Source: Roseiflexus sp034432635 (lineage in GTDB: Bacteria; Chloroflexota; Chloroflexia; Chloroflexales; Roseiflexaceae). From it: a stretch of DNA of 64,000 nucleotides. Below, piece by piece: positions 48,992-57,795 of this stretch. Made by a program: the position numbers and the translations under genes. The stretch spans positions 62,001 through 126,000 of the forward strand of contig DAOUBK010000071.1 of the NCBI GenBank assembly GCA_034432635.1, read 5' to 3'. Under the pieces are notes generated by a model. That model was not told where the DNA came from. It made no database searches and was given only the letters and a program-made list of their open reading frames with translations. Position 1 is the first letter of the stretch; the number at the start of each line of letters is the position of its first letter.

Positions 48992-50218
48992 TCACTCCTC
49001 CTGAAGCCCTTTGCGAACATGACGAAGCAAGGCGCGGCATTCGACCGCACGTTCTGCCAGAGCGTCATCGCCGCGGGCGCGAGCACCGGCGGCGAGTTCG
49101 AGCAGTGCGGTTTGTGCCACTTCCGTCAGCAGTGCAGGGTACTCGTCGACGACCGCTGCCAGCGTGTCGGCTTCGCTGCCGGCGCTCAGCAGGGCATGGA
49201 TCGCCCGATACAACCCTTCCCCACCAGTCATTTCGGTACGCAGACGTGTAAGCGTGTCGCGTCGGAGTTCAATCGCCTGCGCTAGATGTTCGTTTCCTTC
49301 CTCCAGTGCGCTCTCGACGCGTCCTGCCAGTTCATCATCGACCCATGGCTCAAGCAGTGCCGGGTAGATCGAGACGGTCTCACGCAAGGCGCGTGGGCTT
49401 TCGGCGCGCAAAAACGCTGCATACGCCTGTTCTGTGAGGTGACGTTCATCCGTCGTCAATCTGGATGGATGGGAAGGAGTGGCGGCGAGTGCATCATTCC
49501 GGCGTTCATCGAGTACGACACTGGTGCGAACATCGTGCAACAGCGCCCGCACCTCCATCAGCGCGCGGGCAATATCGTGCTCTCCATGGGTGCGTGCTGC
49601 AGTGATAAGATGTTCGATGAGCGCATCCGCATCAGGCGTTTGTATCTCCGGATGGCGCTCGATGAGCGCAACCGCCTCGGCGGGGGTATCGGCGGCAAGC
49701 AACGCTTCGATAGTGCCGATGATCGGATCGGCTGTCGGAGATGCCGGTTGGGTTGCATCGATCGGCGCGGGATGCGTTGGTTCTTCGGTGGGTTCCGCTG
49801 CTTCCGATGCGCGCGGAGTGAACCGTCGCCCGCGGCGCAGCATTGCGCGACGAACACCACTGACTTCGATTTCCACCTGCACATCACCGAGGTATGGCAG
49901 GCGCAACTCTTCGGGGAGACTGCCGATCAGCACATACAGCAGTTCCTGTGCCCGCTCGCGCCACACATGCTCAGGCGCATCGGCTGGAGCCGCAAAATAG
50001 ACGCGCCAACCTGCCGGATCGTGCACCAGGAGCGGACCATCGGCATCCGCCTGGTGACCGCATTGCGGACATGCGACCACATTCAGTGTACCCGACAGCA
50101 GCATTTCCGCCAGATCGGGACGTTCGCCGGCATCGATAATCGTCCAGATTTCCGCTGCGAAAGACGTGCGGCAGGCGGGGCAGATCAGCGAAGCAAATTC
50201 GGCGTAAGAGATCGACAT
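48992..50218 (-). CDS. CpXC-domain protein with a helical repeat region
   Basis: 408 residues from ATG 50218. The N-terminal domain (1-140) has two Cys pairs, LICPACRTSF and VACPQCGHQADADG, that probably bind zinc as in CpXC proteins. It is followed by an acidic Pro/Thr-rich linker, then about 230 residues of short helices with repeated Ala/Leu patterns (YPALLEPWVDDELAGRVESALEEGNEHLAQAI, EYPALLTEVAQTALLELAAGARARGD), like TPR or ARM repeats. Function unknown in the family. It is sandwiched between fadD (92 bp) and the dehydrogenase (2 bp) in one transcription direction. Confidence 0.82.
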   Translation of the reverse strand: MSISYAEFASLICPACRTSFAAEIWTIIDAGERPDLAEMLLSGTLNVVACPQCGHQADADGPLLVHDPAGWRVYFAAPADAPEHVWRERAQELLYVLIGSLPEELRLPYLGDVQVEIEVSGVRRAMLRRGRRFTPRASEAAEPTEEPTHPAPIDATQPASPTADPIIGTIEALLAADTPAEAVALIERHPEIQTPDADALIEHLITAARTHGEHDIARALMEVRALLHDVRTSVVLDERRNDALAATPSHPSRLTTDERHLTEQAYAAFLRAESPRALRETVSIYPALLEPWVDDELAGRVESALEEGNEHLAQAIELRRDTLTRLRTEMTGGEGLYRAIHALLSAGSEADTLAAVVDEYPALLTEVAQTALLELAAGARARGDDALAERAVECRALLRHVRKGLQEE

Positions 50219-50310
50219 ACCAGTAAACAGGCGACAGAAGCCAGACATGGAGTCATTGCAGAACCGGCTGCCTGAACCTCTGTCGCCTCCATTGTCTCAA
50301 CCATTGACGG

Positions 50311-52080
50311 TTATGTGCCGGCAGATGGCGTGCCTGCGGTTTCCATCGCCGGTGCGCCAGCAAGTTTGGCTTTCTCTTCCTCGACCAGCACGCGGCGCAG
50401 TACCTTGCCGACCATCGTCTTGGGCAGTTCGGCGCGGAACTCCACCTCACGCGGCACTTTATACGGCGCGAGGTGCTGCTTGCAGTACTCATGGATCTCC
50501 TCGGCGGTCGCAGTTTCACCCGGCTTCAGCACGATGAATGCCTTGATTGTATCGTCACCGCGCGTTGGATGCGGAATACCGACGACCACCGCTTCGAGCA
50601 CCTTGGGATGCGTGAAGAGCACTTCCTCGACATCGCGCGGCAGCACTTTGTATCCCGACGCGATCATCATATCCTTCTTGCGATCCACGATATAGAAGTA
50701 CCCTTCCTCATCGACCTTGCAGATATCGCCGGTGCGCAACCAGCCATCGGGTGTAAACGCAGCTTCCGTTTCTTCGGGGCGATTCCAGTACCCCTTCATC
50801 ACCATCGGACCCTTGACGACCAGTTCACCCTCTTTGTCGGACCCAAACGGGATATCCTCACCTGTTTCCAGATCGATAATCTTGGCATCGACGTCCGGCA
50901 GCGGGATGCCAATCGACCCCTTCTTGCGCTTGCCGAACACCGGGTTGCAGTGCGAAACCGGCGAAAGTTCGGTCATACCGAAGCCCTCCACCAGGCGTCC
51001 GCCGGTAATCTGCCCGAACTTCTCCTGAACTTCGATCGGTAACGGCGCGGAACCGCTGATACAGGCTTTGATCGACTTCAGGTCGTACTCATTGATACGT
51101 GGATGATTGACAATGCGGATATACATTGCCGGCACGCCGGGGAAGAGTGTCGAGCGCTCGCGTTGCATCACGTCCATCACGTGGTCGAGTTCACGCGGGT
51201 TCGGTACGATCGTCAACTCACCACCCAGATACAGACCATAAATCATCGCCACCGTCATGCCGTACACGTGGAAGAACGGAATGGCGCACATCATCTTCTC
51301 GGCGCCGTAATCCGTTTTCGTCAGCCACGAAGCCACCTGCATCGTATTCGCTACCAGGTTGTAATGGGTCAGCATAGCAGCCTTGGGCAAACCGGTGGTA
51401 CCGCCGGTGTACTGAAGCAGGGCGACATCTTCCGGCGTGACCTCCACCGCGGGCGGGTTGGGGCCGTAGCGTTCGAGCAGATGCTGGAACAGATACACAC
51501 TGGAGTCTTTCGAGACATCGACCCAATCCGGTTGCTTGCTCTGTTTCGCGTGCACCAGGAAGCGTGACAGTGGACCGAGCGTATCGTAGATATGGGCGAC
51601 AATCACGCGCTTCACCGGTGTTTCGCTGCGGATCTCCTGCAGGCGGGGGTAGAACAGGTTCAGCAGCACAATCGTTTCTGAGCCGCTATCGACGAGTTGA
51701 TGCTTCAGTTCGCGGGGGGTGTAGGTTGGATTGTTGTTGACAACGATCGCGCCAATGCGCATTGCTGCAAAGAACGCGATGACGTAGTGCGGCGAGTTGG
51801 GCAACATCAGCGCCACGCGATCGCCTTTCCGAACCCCCAATTGATAGAGTGCATTGGCAAAGCGGTCGACCATCTCGCTGAGCTTCTGGTACGTCATCTT
51901 ACCGCCAACGGTGTACAGTCCGCGTGCCAGGTAGCTCAGTACAAAATTCGTTGCGGTGTTGTACGGATACTTCCTTGTACTCTCTGCCCGGAAGTGGTTC
52001 AGGGTGACGTTGGGGATTTCGACAGAACGCGGCACATTCGGTTCATAACTCGCAAACCAGGGTCGATCCATGTTGTCCAT
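50311..52080 (-). CDS. fadD: Long-chain acyl-CoA synthetase (AMP-forming)
   Basis: 589-residue adenylating enzyme activating fatty acids with ATP and CoA. Signature regions are YTGGTTGLPKAAMLTHYNL (AMP/P-loop), VEGFGMTELSPVSH (A5), DGWLRTGDICKVDEEGYFYIVDRKKDMMIASGYKVLPRDVEEVL (A7-A8) and the terminal catalytic Lys in LPKTMVGKVLRR. The DKEGELVVKGPMVMKGYWNRPEETEAAF stretch is typical of FadD. No signal peptide. AAAGGAG lies about 11 bases before ATG 52080. First gene of a likely fadD-CpXC-dehydrogenase unit. Chain-length preference is not readable. Confidence 0.94.
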   Translation of the reverse strand: MDNMDRPWFASYEPNVPRSVEIPNVTLNHFRAESTRKYPYNTATNFVLSYLARGLYTVGGKMTYQKLSEMVDRFANALYQLGVRKGDRVALMLPNSPHYVIAFFAAMRIGAIVVNNNPTYTPRELKHQLVDSGSETIVLLNLFYPRLQEIRSETPVKRVIVAHIYDTLGPLSRFLVHAKQSKQPDWVDVSKDSSVYLFQHLLERYGPNPPAVEVTPEDVALLQYTGGTTGLPKAAMLTHYNLVANTMQVASWLTKTDYGAEKMMCAIPFFHVYGMTVAMIYGLYLGGELTIVPNPRELDHVMDVMQRERSTLFPGVPAMYIRIVNHPRINEYDLKSIKACISGSAPLPIEVQEKFGQITGGRLVEGFGMTELSPVSHCNPVFGKRKKGSIGIPLPDVDAKIIDLETGEDIPFGSDKEGELVVKGPMVMKGYWNRPEETEAAFTPDGWLRTGDICKVDEEGYFYIVDRKKDMMIASGYKVLPRDVEEVLFTHPKVLEAVVVGIPHPTRGDDTIKAFIVLKPGETATAEEIHEYCKQHLAPYKVPREVEFRAELPKTMVGKVLRRVLVEEEKAKLAGAPAMETAGTPSAGT

Positions 52081-52267
52081 CTTTCATGCTCCTTTACATG
52101 GCGCCAGGCGGCGTACCAGACCCCACGAAACGACACATCTCTGCAAACATATGAGCGCCGTCGCGAGAACGTCTATCCCACTGCGCTGTCAACCAGCGCG
52201 CCAGGTCTTGCACAACAAACTTCTTATCGCCCGCCTACCGCTTCCGAACGAACGTCCATCCTGCAGC

Positions 52268-52301
52268 GCTGCCAGGTACCATCGCCTGGCAGCGATGGTA
52301 C
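52268..52301. other. Two interlocked 9-bp palindromes (mutually exclusive hairpins)
   Basis: GCTGCCAGG (52268-52276) pairs with CCTGGCAGC (52285-52293). GTACCATCG (52276-52284) pairs with CGATGGTAC (52293-52301). The arms alternate A-B-A'-B' with no spacing, so forming one stem prevents the other. It lies between the end of the small membrane protein gene and fadD. Confidence 0.7.
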
Positions 52302-52325
52302 TTCCCTGATACAAAATCCGCGACG

Positions 52326-52496
52326 TCAGACGTCGTCGCGCAGCCAACCGCGCTCACGCGCGATGAACTTGATGGTGGCATCGTCGGGCGGGTAGAGACC
52401 GGCAGCCTGATAGGCGTATGCCAGCAATGCTGCACCACCAATCATGCCGATGCCCAGTCCGATAAGAAATGCTAGTGCGCCCACAACGTTGCGCAT
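52326..52496 (-). CDS. Small membrane protein, 56 residues
   Basis: ATG 52496 is preceded by GAGAGGAG. One long hydrophobic segment (about 4-32; VVGALAFLIGLGIGMIGGAALLAYAY) is followed by a short hydrophilic tail ending KFIARERGWLRDDV. A Gly-x-x-x-Gly pattern in the helix suggests homotypic or partner packing. No known family. Divergent from the Lrp-type/trk operon. Confidence 0.6.
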   Translation of the reverse strand: MRNVVGALAFLIGLGIGMIGGAALLAYAYQAAGLYPPDDATIKFIARERGWLRDDV

Positions 52497-52635
52497 GGTC
52501 GAAACTCCTCTCGCAGTCCAATCCTTACCCTGCACGTCTGAAAACAGGTGCAGTGGTATGATACCGCACAGCGCGCCATTGCGTCAACTCTCTTTCGGAC
52601 GCGGCGCGTCATTGTGTATTGCCGGCGCGCTCCTG

Positions 52636-52644
52636 TGCTATAAT
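52636..52644 (+). promoter_or_regulatory. Consensus extended -10 for the Lrp-like/trkA/trkH operon
   Basis: TGCTATAAT, identical to the element at 31625-31633. The transcript would carry a leader of about 145 nt before ATG 52796, starting with a GACTC/GAGTC hairpin (about 52662-52677). No known riboswitch was recognised. Confidence 0.6.
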
Positions 52645-52795
52645 TGAGGTGTATTCGATCCCGACTCACTGGAGAGTCGACGACGCACAGAACAGGCGCC
52701 AGCGCCATCATTACTGATCTCCCAATCCCAACCGGCGCATCTTCTCCACGAGAACGGGTTATCGCCCCTATGGATGGTGAAAGTGGAGGTGCGTT

Positions 52796-53026
52796 ATGCT
52801 TGCCAGAGCCTATGTGCTGATCGAAGTCGAGGCTGGTCAGGTCAGTTCGGTGCTTGCCACCTTGCGCTCGATTAAGGGCATCACACTCGCCGATCCGGTC
52901 ACCGGTCCATACGATGTTATCGTCACGATCGAAGTGCCGGACCAGCGTGATATTGGGCGCCTGGTGATGAATGAACTGCACGGCATTCCTGGGATCAAGC
53001 GCACTGTGACGTGTCTGGCGATCTAA
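52796..53026 (+). CDS. Stand-alone Lrp/AsnC ligand-binding (RAM) domain protein
   Basis: 76 residues: ARAYVLIEVEAGQVSSVLATLRSIKGITLADPVTGPYDVIVTIEV and the final NELHGIPGIKRTVTCLAI form the beta-alpha-beta RAM fold of Lrp-type regulators with no DNA-binding part. Such proteins usually assemble into rings and bind amino acids or other small effectors at dimer interfaces. GTGGAGGTG lies upstream of ATG 52796. It precedes trkA/trkH by 60 bp, so it may sense a ligand and modulate the transporter or act elsewhere. Confidence 0.88.
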   Translation: MLARAYVLIEVEAGQVSSVLATLRSIKGITLADPVTGPYDVIVTIEVPDQRDIGRLVMNELHGIPGIKRTVTCLAI

Positions 53027-53086
53027 AGCCCAACACGAATACTGGAGGGCGCCGGAAGAGGCAGTTTTGACATTCAGGGGCAGTGG

Positions 53087-53797
53087 ATGGCTGCACCTGT
53101 TCGATGCGTGGTTCAACAGGGTGGTACTGTGCCCCGGCTCAACGGAAAACCTGAGTTCGCCGTCATTGGTCTCGGACGGTTTGGGAGCAGCCTGGCGCTC
53201 ACGCTGGCGGAACGCGGGTTCAGCGTACTGGGTATTGATCGTGACCGCTCGATTGTGCAGGCGCTCGCCGACCAGTTGACGCAAACGGTAGCGCTCGACT
53301 CGACCGATGAACAGGCGCTGCGTGCGGTCGATATCCCTTCGTTCGATACGGTCGTCGTTGCCATCGGATCGAATTTCGAGGCAAACCTGCTGACGACGGT
53401 CGCGGTCAAGTCGCTCGGCGTCCCGCACGTCATCTGCAAAGCGACGACGGATCGCCAGCGCACGATCCTCTTGCGAGTCGGCGCTGATCGGGTGATCCTG
53501 CCGGAACACGAGGCAGGTTGTCGTCTGGCGCAGGAACTCGCCGCTCCGGGTATGGTCGATCAGATTGCGCTGGGTGTCGAACATAGCATTACCGAGTTGC
53601 GTGTGCCGTCGTCGTTTGTCGGGCATACATTGCGCGAATGTGACCTGCGGCGCCGCTACGGCGTGACAGTGTTGGCAGTCAAGCGCGGCGAGCATCTGAC
53701 CGTCTTCCCTGCGCCGGATTTTACCTTTGCATCGGGCGATCTGCTGGCTGTCATCGGTGAGAACAGCAGTATCACACGTATCGCTGAACTGAAATGA
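53087..53797 (+). CDS. trkA: TrkA/KtrA potassium-uptake regulatory subunit
   Basis: 236 residues, single-copy RCK_N plus RCK_C (KtrA type). The Rossmann loop is EFAVIGLGRFGSSLALTLAERG (about 23-44) with a nucleotide-binding acidic end IDRD (about 50). The C-terminal TrkA_C domain (about 155-236) has ELRVPSSFVGHTLRECDLRRRYGVTVLAVKRG. It gates the TrkH channel through ATP/ADP or NAD binding. ATG 53087 is used; GTG 53129 with GGGTGG upstream is also possible. The stop overlaps trkH by 4 bp. Confidence 0.92.
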   Translation: MAAPVRCVVQQGGTVPRLNGKPEFAVIGLGRFGSSLALTLAERGFSVLGIDRDRSIVQALADQLTQTVALDSTDEQALRAVDIPSFDTVVVAIGSNFEANLLTTVAVKSLGVPHVICKATTDRQRTILLRVGADRVILPEHEAGCRLAQELAAPGMVDQIALGVEHSITELRVPSSFVGHTLRECDLRRRYGVTVLAVKRGEHLTVFPAPDFTFASGDLLAVIGENSSITRIAELK

Positions 53798-55155
53798 GGC
53801 TTGCGCCACGTCCATTGGTGCGCTTACCCGCCCGTCAGCGCCCTATGCCAGCTGCCCTTCGGCTGGTCGTCGGTCTGGCGTTACTGGTGGCTGCCGGCAC
53901 ATCGCTCCTCATGCTGCCGTGGATGGGTGCAGAACGTCCGCTGACCTGGAACGAAGCCCTGTTTACTGCGGTTTCGGCACTGAGCGTCACCGGTCTGTCG
54001 ATCATTACCCCCATCTACGATCTCAGTCTTGCTGGTCAGATTGTGCTGTTGCTGCTGATCCAGATCGGCGGCGTCGGCTTTATGGTCGTGGCTGTGATCG
54101 TCTTCCAGTTGCTGGGACGACGCATCACCCTGACCGATCGCCTGGCGCTGACCGACTCGATGGGTCTGCTGGTTCCGGGTGCGATTGTGCAACTGGTGCG
54201 GCGTGTTTTGCTGACCGTGCTCCTGCTCGAAGCGATCGGCGCAACCCTGCTCTGGATCCACTGGCGCGATATGCTGGGACCGGAGCGCGCTCTTTTGTAT
54301 GCCATCTTTCACGCCGTTTCGGCATTTTGCAATGCCGGTTTCGACCTGTTCACCGGGTTGCCGGACTACCCTTACGGTATTCCGAACGATAGCATCACGC
54401 TGGCAATCCTGGGAACGCTCATCTTCCTCGGTGGGTTGGGTATTCCTGTGCTGGCGGAATTGCTCACCTTCTGGCGCATACGATTTTCGCTCCACACACG
54501 TATTACGTTGACGGTTGTCATCATTCTGATTTCAATTGGTGCGGGAGGATTATTCCTGACGGAACAACAATCCGGCCGTCTTCTGGAAGGTGAGCCGCTC
54601 GATCGGCAGATTGCACTCGCACTGTTCCAATCGATTTCAACCCGAACCGCCGGATTCAGCGCTCTCCAACCGCTCGATGAGATGTCCCCTGCTGGTCGGT
54701 TACTGACGATTGTCCTGATGTTTATCGGCTGTGCACCAGCTTCGATGGGTGGCGGCATTACCACCGGCACGTTTGCCGTCTTGATGCTGGCAGTCGGCGC
54801 TTATGCGCGCGGTCTGGCGTCACCGCAGATTGGCGGCCGAACACTGGCGCCACAAACGGTACGCAAAGCGGCCGCGATCCTGGCCGTTTCGCTTCTGGTG
54901 GTGCTGACGGCGACATGGCTGCTCCTGGTGACGCACGAAGCCTCGCTCGACGATGCCCTGTTCGAGGTCGTATCCGCGTTTGCGACCTGTGGTTTGTCAT
55001 TGACGTTGACCGGCGAGTTGAACCTGTTCGGTCAACTGGTTATCTGCGTGATGATGTTCTGGGGTCGCCTGGGTGCATTGACGCTGGTAGTGGCGCTGGC
55101 AAACCAGCGTCCGCAACTGGTGGCGTACCCCGAAGAACAGGTGTTGATCGGATGA
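53794..55155 (+). CDS. trkH: TrkH/KtrB potassium transporter
   Basis: 453 residues, eight to ten membrane segments, ion-conducting subunit of Trk/Ktr K+ uptake. The four pore loops each hold the selectivity Gly: SALSVTGLSI (P1), VSAFCNAGFDLFTGLP (P2), SISTRTAGFSALQP (P3) and VSAFATCGLSLTLTGEL (P4), with the intramembrane gate region SMGGGITTGTFAVLML after P3. Starts in a 4-bp overlap with trkA (ATGA). Length suits the KtrB type. Followed by a convergent 50-residue gene. Confidence 0.95.
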   Translation: MRLAPRPLVRLPARQRPMPAALRLVVGLALLVAAGTSLLMLPWMGAERPLTWNEALFTAVSALSVTGLSIITPIYDLSLAGQIVLLLLIQIGGVGFMVVAVIVFQLLGRRITLTDRLALTDSMGLLVPGAIVQLVRRVLLTVLLLEAIGATLLWIHWRDMLGPERALLYAIFHAVSAFCNAGFDLFTGLPDYPYGIPNDSITLAILGTLIFLGGLGIPVLAELLTFWRIRFSLHTRITLTVVIILISIGAGGLFLTEQQSGRLLEGEPLDRQIALALFQSISTRTAGFSALQPLDEMSPAGRLLTIVLMFIGCAPASMGGGITTGTFAVLMLAVGAYARGLASPQIGGRTLAPQTVRKAAAILAVSLLVVLTATWLLLVTHEASLDDALFEVVSAFATCGLSLTLTGELNLFGQLVICVMMFWGRLGALTLVVALANQRPQLVAYPEEQVLIG

Positions 55156-55169
55156 TGGTTGCCGCCCTG

Positions 55170-55322
55170 CTATGTGGTGAAGACAAAGGTATTGAGCAGC
55201 AGTGTCAGACCGATCAACAACAGCGAGGTGATGATCACCGCAATGGTCTGCGCAACGCTCAGCGGCAACGACTGGAGTGATGGATGAACCGCGACGTGCG
55301 ACTTCTCCGTCGATTGAAGCAT
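55170..55322 (-). CDS. Small membrane protein, 50 residues
   Basis: ATG 55322 has GGAGGGAG upstream. The N-terminal 25 residues are polar; one C-terminal membrane helix (about 26-48; AQTIAVIITSLLLIGLTLLLNTFVF) ends the protein. No recognised family. Convergent with trkH, its stop 14 bp from that gene; a role with the transporter is possible but unsupported. Confidence 0.55.
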   Translation of the reverse strand: MLQSTEKSHVAVHPSLQSLPLSVAQTIAVIITSLLLIGLTLLLNTFVFTT

Positions 55323-55550
55323 TGATCTCCCTCCTTGTTCCTTTTTAGACAGCATAGCAACTATCACCCTGCCGTGAAAGAGAACGGCATCCCGCTTGCT
55401 GCGGGAAAAAATCCCCATTGCATGTCATTGCGCACATTGCTCTGATCAGTTACCGAAGCGTAACGCCGCCTTCTGCTTTTTGCCGTACCATAATCAACTG
55501 CAAGCATGGAAGAGTGCATCGGTCTGTGTGTCCGATGCGGGAGTGCCACT

Positions 55551-56309
55551 ATGGAACGGTCAGTCTTGATTGCCGCCGGACTGTTTGTTCTGTCAATCGT
55601 CTCAGGTATGCTGGGGTTAGGCGTCGCTTTCGCTGCGGTGCCATTTCTCGGCTTATTTATGAACGACCTGGTTCACGAAGTGCAGCCGTTGAGCCTGTTC
55701 CTGAACGGGGTCACTGCTTTGTTCTCTGCGTTCGGTTTTGCACGCAGTCGTCTGGTCGCATGGCGGGAAGCGCTATCGCTGGCGCTGGTCACAACGCTGT
55801 TTGCACCGCTTGGGTCGTGGATGGCACAGTTTACTGCTCAGTCGTGGCTGTGGGGACTGTACCTGCTTGCGGTGCTCTACCTGGCGTGGCGCATGTTTCA
55901 ACCGGAGAAAGGTGGCAGTACGGCTGAAAGTGATACCGTGATCCCACGTCGCTTTTCACTTGCGCTCCTCCTTGCCATTCCGATCTCAATCCTGGCAGGT
56001 TTGCTGGGGGTTGGTCCGGGATTCCTGTTGATGCCAACGCTGATCATCGTTGGTTTTGCGCCCAAACGCGCTGCGGGGATCAATGCGGTTGCCGTCATGC
56101 CGCCATCGTTCTCGGCGCTGGTTCCGCATCTTTCGACCATGGTGATCGATATGCGCCTGGCTGCCGTGCTGGTTGTTGTGGGTGCAACCGGAGCATTCAT
56201 CGGCGCCCGGCTCACCAGCCGTTTCGTCTCAGGTCCGCGGCTCAAGCAGGTGTTTGCCGTGCTGATTGTGGTGGTGACAGCGTATAAACTAACCACAATT
56301 GTGAGTTGA
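55551..56309 (+). CDS. TauE/SafE-family (sulfite exporter-type) permease
   Basis: 252 residues with about eight membrane segments in two related halves: AAGLFVLSIVSGMLGLGVAFAAVPFLGLF (about 6-34) and AIPISILAGLLGVGPGFLLMPTLII (about 140-165), each with the family G-x-x-G-x-G-G-G-like loop in altered form (GMLGLGVAF and GLLGVGPGF). Members export sulfite, sulfoacetate or other organosulfur anions. ATG 55551 has GGGAG about 10 bases upstream; ATG 55506 would add 15 polar residues. Single-gene unit; the substrate is not evident. Confidence 0.85.
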   Translation: MERSVLIAAGLFVLSIVSGMLGLGVAFAAVPFLGLFMNDLVHEVQPLSLFLNGVTALFSAFGFARSRLVAWREALSLALVTTLFAPLGSWMAQFTAQSWLWGLYLLAVLYLAWRMFQPEKGGSTAESDTVIPRRFSLALLLAIPISILAGLLGVGPGFLLMPTLIIVGFAPKRAAGINAVAVMPPSFSALVPHLSTMVIDMRLAAVLVVVGATGAFIGARLTSRFVSGPRLKQVFAVLIVVVTAYKLTTIVS

Positions 56310-56468
56310 TGGTGCAGGGGTACAGCGTGCCATGTGATAACGACACAGACAAGTGATGATGCTGGCGATGGTGCATAGAAGGTTGTGCCTTCGACCTACC
56401 GGGTACACGATTAGTAGTGAGGCAGGCGCAGGGTTTGCAACCGGGCGTCCGGAGTTGCAGCGGACGAG

Positions 56469-56759
56469 TCATGGTTCTGTGCAGGGTCCGCGTGTGCGCT
56501 GGCGGATGTAGGTCAATGGCGGCAGACCGAAGTAGCGCCGGAACACGCGACTGAAGTGGCTGAGATTGTGAAACCCCCACCGTAGAGCGACCTCACGAAT
56601 GCAACCCCGATCATCTCCTCGGAGTAACAACTCGCTGCGGATCGTCTCCAGGCGGCGGATCATGATCCACTGAGCAATGTAGTCCCGGTAACAGCGAAGA
56701 GCGTGTGCAGGTAGCGGTATTCCGCGCGAGCAGATCCGTTTTAAGCCGGCGATTCGCAT
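56469..56759 (-). pseudogene. AraC-family regulator relic (C-terminal HTH only)
   Basis: About 75 recognisable codons: RRLETIRSELLLRGDDRGCIREVALRWGFHNLSHFSRVFRRYFGLPPLTYI, the second helix-turn-helix of an AraC regulator. The sensor domain and first helix-turn-helix are absent; the frame upstream of about 56735 becomes antisense to a different relic. So the gene is 5'-truncated and joined to the hydantoinase A fragment at about 56700-56710. Confidence 0.75.
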
Positions 56760-57201
56760 GCAGTACTACGGTCAACTCAACGACCTGGAGTTTCGCTCGC
56801 CAGTCCAGCGGATCGAGGAACCGGGCGATATCAGGCAACTGGTGCGTGCGTTCGAAGAACTCTACGCCAAGATTTACTACAACGCTGCGCGTACACCTGA
56901 GTTTGGCTACCTGGCGACGCGAGCGATCATGACCGGCTCGGTGGAAGTGGAGAAACCGGCGCTGCCGCATCGCGTCGGGACCGGTCCCGATCCCGATCCG
57001 GAAGCTCAGGTTGGGACGCGGGACGTCTACTGGAAAGGTTCCTGGGTCGCAACGCCTATCTTTGCTATGGATCGGTTGCACGCGGGCAACCGGATTGTCG
57101 GTCCGGCGATTATCGAAGCGCCCGCCTGTACGCTGATCGTTCCGCCTGATCGATGGGTGTGGCTCGATCAGAACGATATTTTCCATATGCGGAAAGTGTG
57201 A
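56710..57201 (+). pseudogene. Hydantoinase A / acetone carboxylase beta-type relic (C-terminal part)
   Basis: Recognisable from IPREQIRFKPAIRMQYYGQLNDLEF through FEELYAKIYYNAARTPEFGYLATRAIMTGSVEVEKPALP and the family ending VGPAIIEAPACTLIVPPDRWVWLD. Intact HyuA-type subunits have about 700 residues; only the last 160 or so remain and the frame has stops just upstream (56671-56688). The ATG 56758 gives a 147-codon open frame, but it is not a functional gene. Confidence 0.8.
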
Positions 57202-57252
57202 CACGCAGGATAAGCGCAGATTCTTGCAATGCTGTCAAGGGAGACAAGACTC

Positions 57253-57795
57253 ATGACTGCTACAACTGAGATCGCCCGTGCCGGAATTGGTTGGGGTGGA
57301 CGTCCACTCCGTGCGATGCTGGAGGAGAGTGAGCGCCTTTTCAATGATGGCGCCTACTTTGCCATCCAGAACAATCTGCCCTATGGTTCGTGGGCAAACC
57401 CTGACAATAAGTTCTGTTCGGTGAGCATTGCCTGGGTGTATCTCATTCGCGGATACTCAGGGATCTTTCGTGCGCTGAGCATGGCTTATGTGGGTCGGGG
57501 GTATCTTGAAGAGGTGATCGCCGGGCATCCCGGCACGTGGAACATGATCCAGGGCGGCGGTCCGAACCACTACGGACAACCCGGCGCCTGAACCAATTTC
57601 GAGATGAGTTCGTGTGGCACTTCGGCGCGCTATGTTATGGACGGCGAGGATACCTGTGCGGCGATGTGGAATCCCGAAGGCGATATGGGCGATGTCGAAG
57701 CATGGGAGATTCTCGAACTACTGCTCTACCTGGGGCGACGGATCCGACCCAATCGCGAGCGATCTGCTGTCTATGGCAGCCCCTGCACTCGATGA
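57253..57795 (+). pseudogene. Hydantoinase B / acetone carboxylase alpha-type relic
   Basis: Keeps a plausible start (ATG 57253, MTATTEIARAGIGWGGRPLRAML) and pieces such as GHPGTWNMIQGGGPNHYGQPGA and SCGTSARYVMDGEDTCAAMWNPEGDMGDVEAWEILELLLYLGRRIRPN. An in-frame TGA at 57589-57591 replaces a probable Trp codon, much of the N-terminal half is deleted, and the 3' end is cut at about 57757 where acyl-CoA synthetase sequence begins. It follows the HyuA relic by 51 bp, preserving the original A-B operon order. Confidence 0.8.

Noticed and set aside
52472..53815. 447-residue minus-strand open frame opposite trkA
   Set aside because: It is antisense to three well-supported genes, and its Arg/His/Gln-rich composition is typical of a shadow frame in GC-rich DNA.
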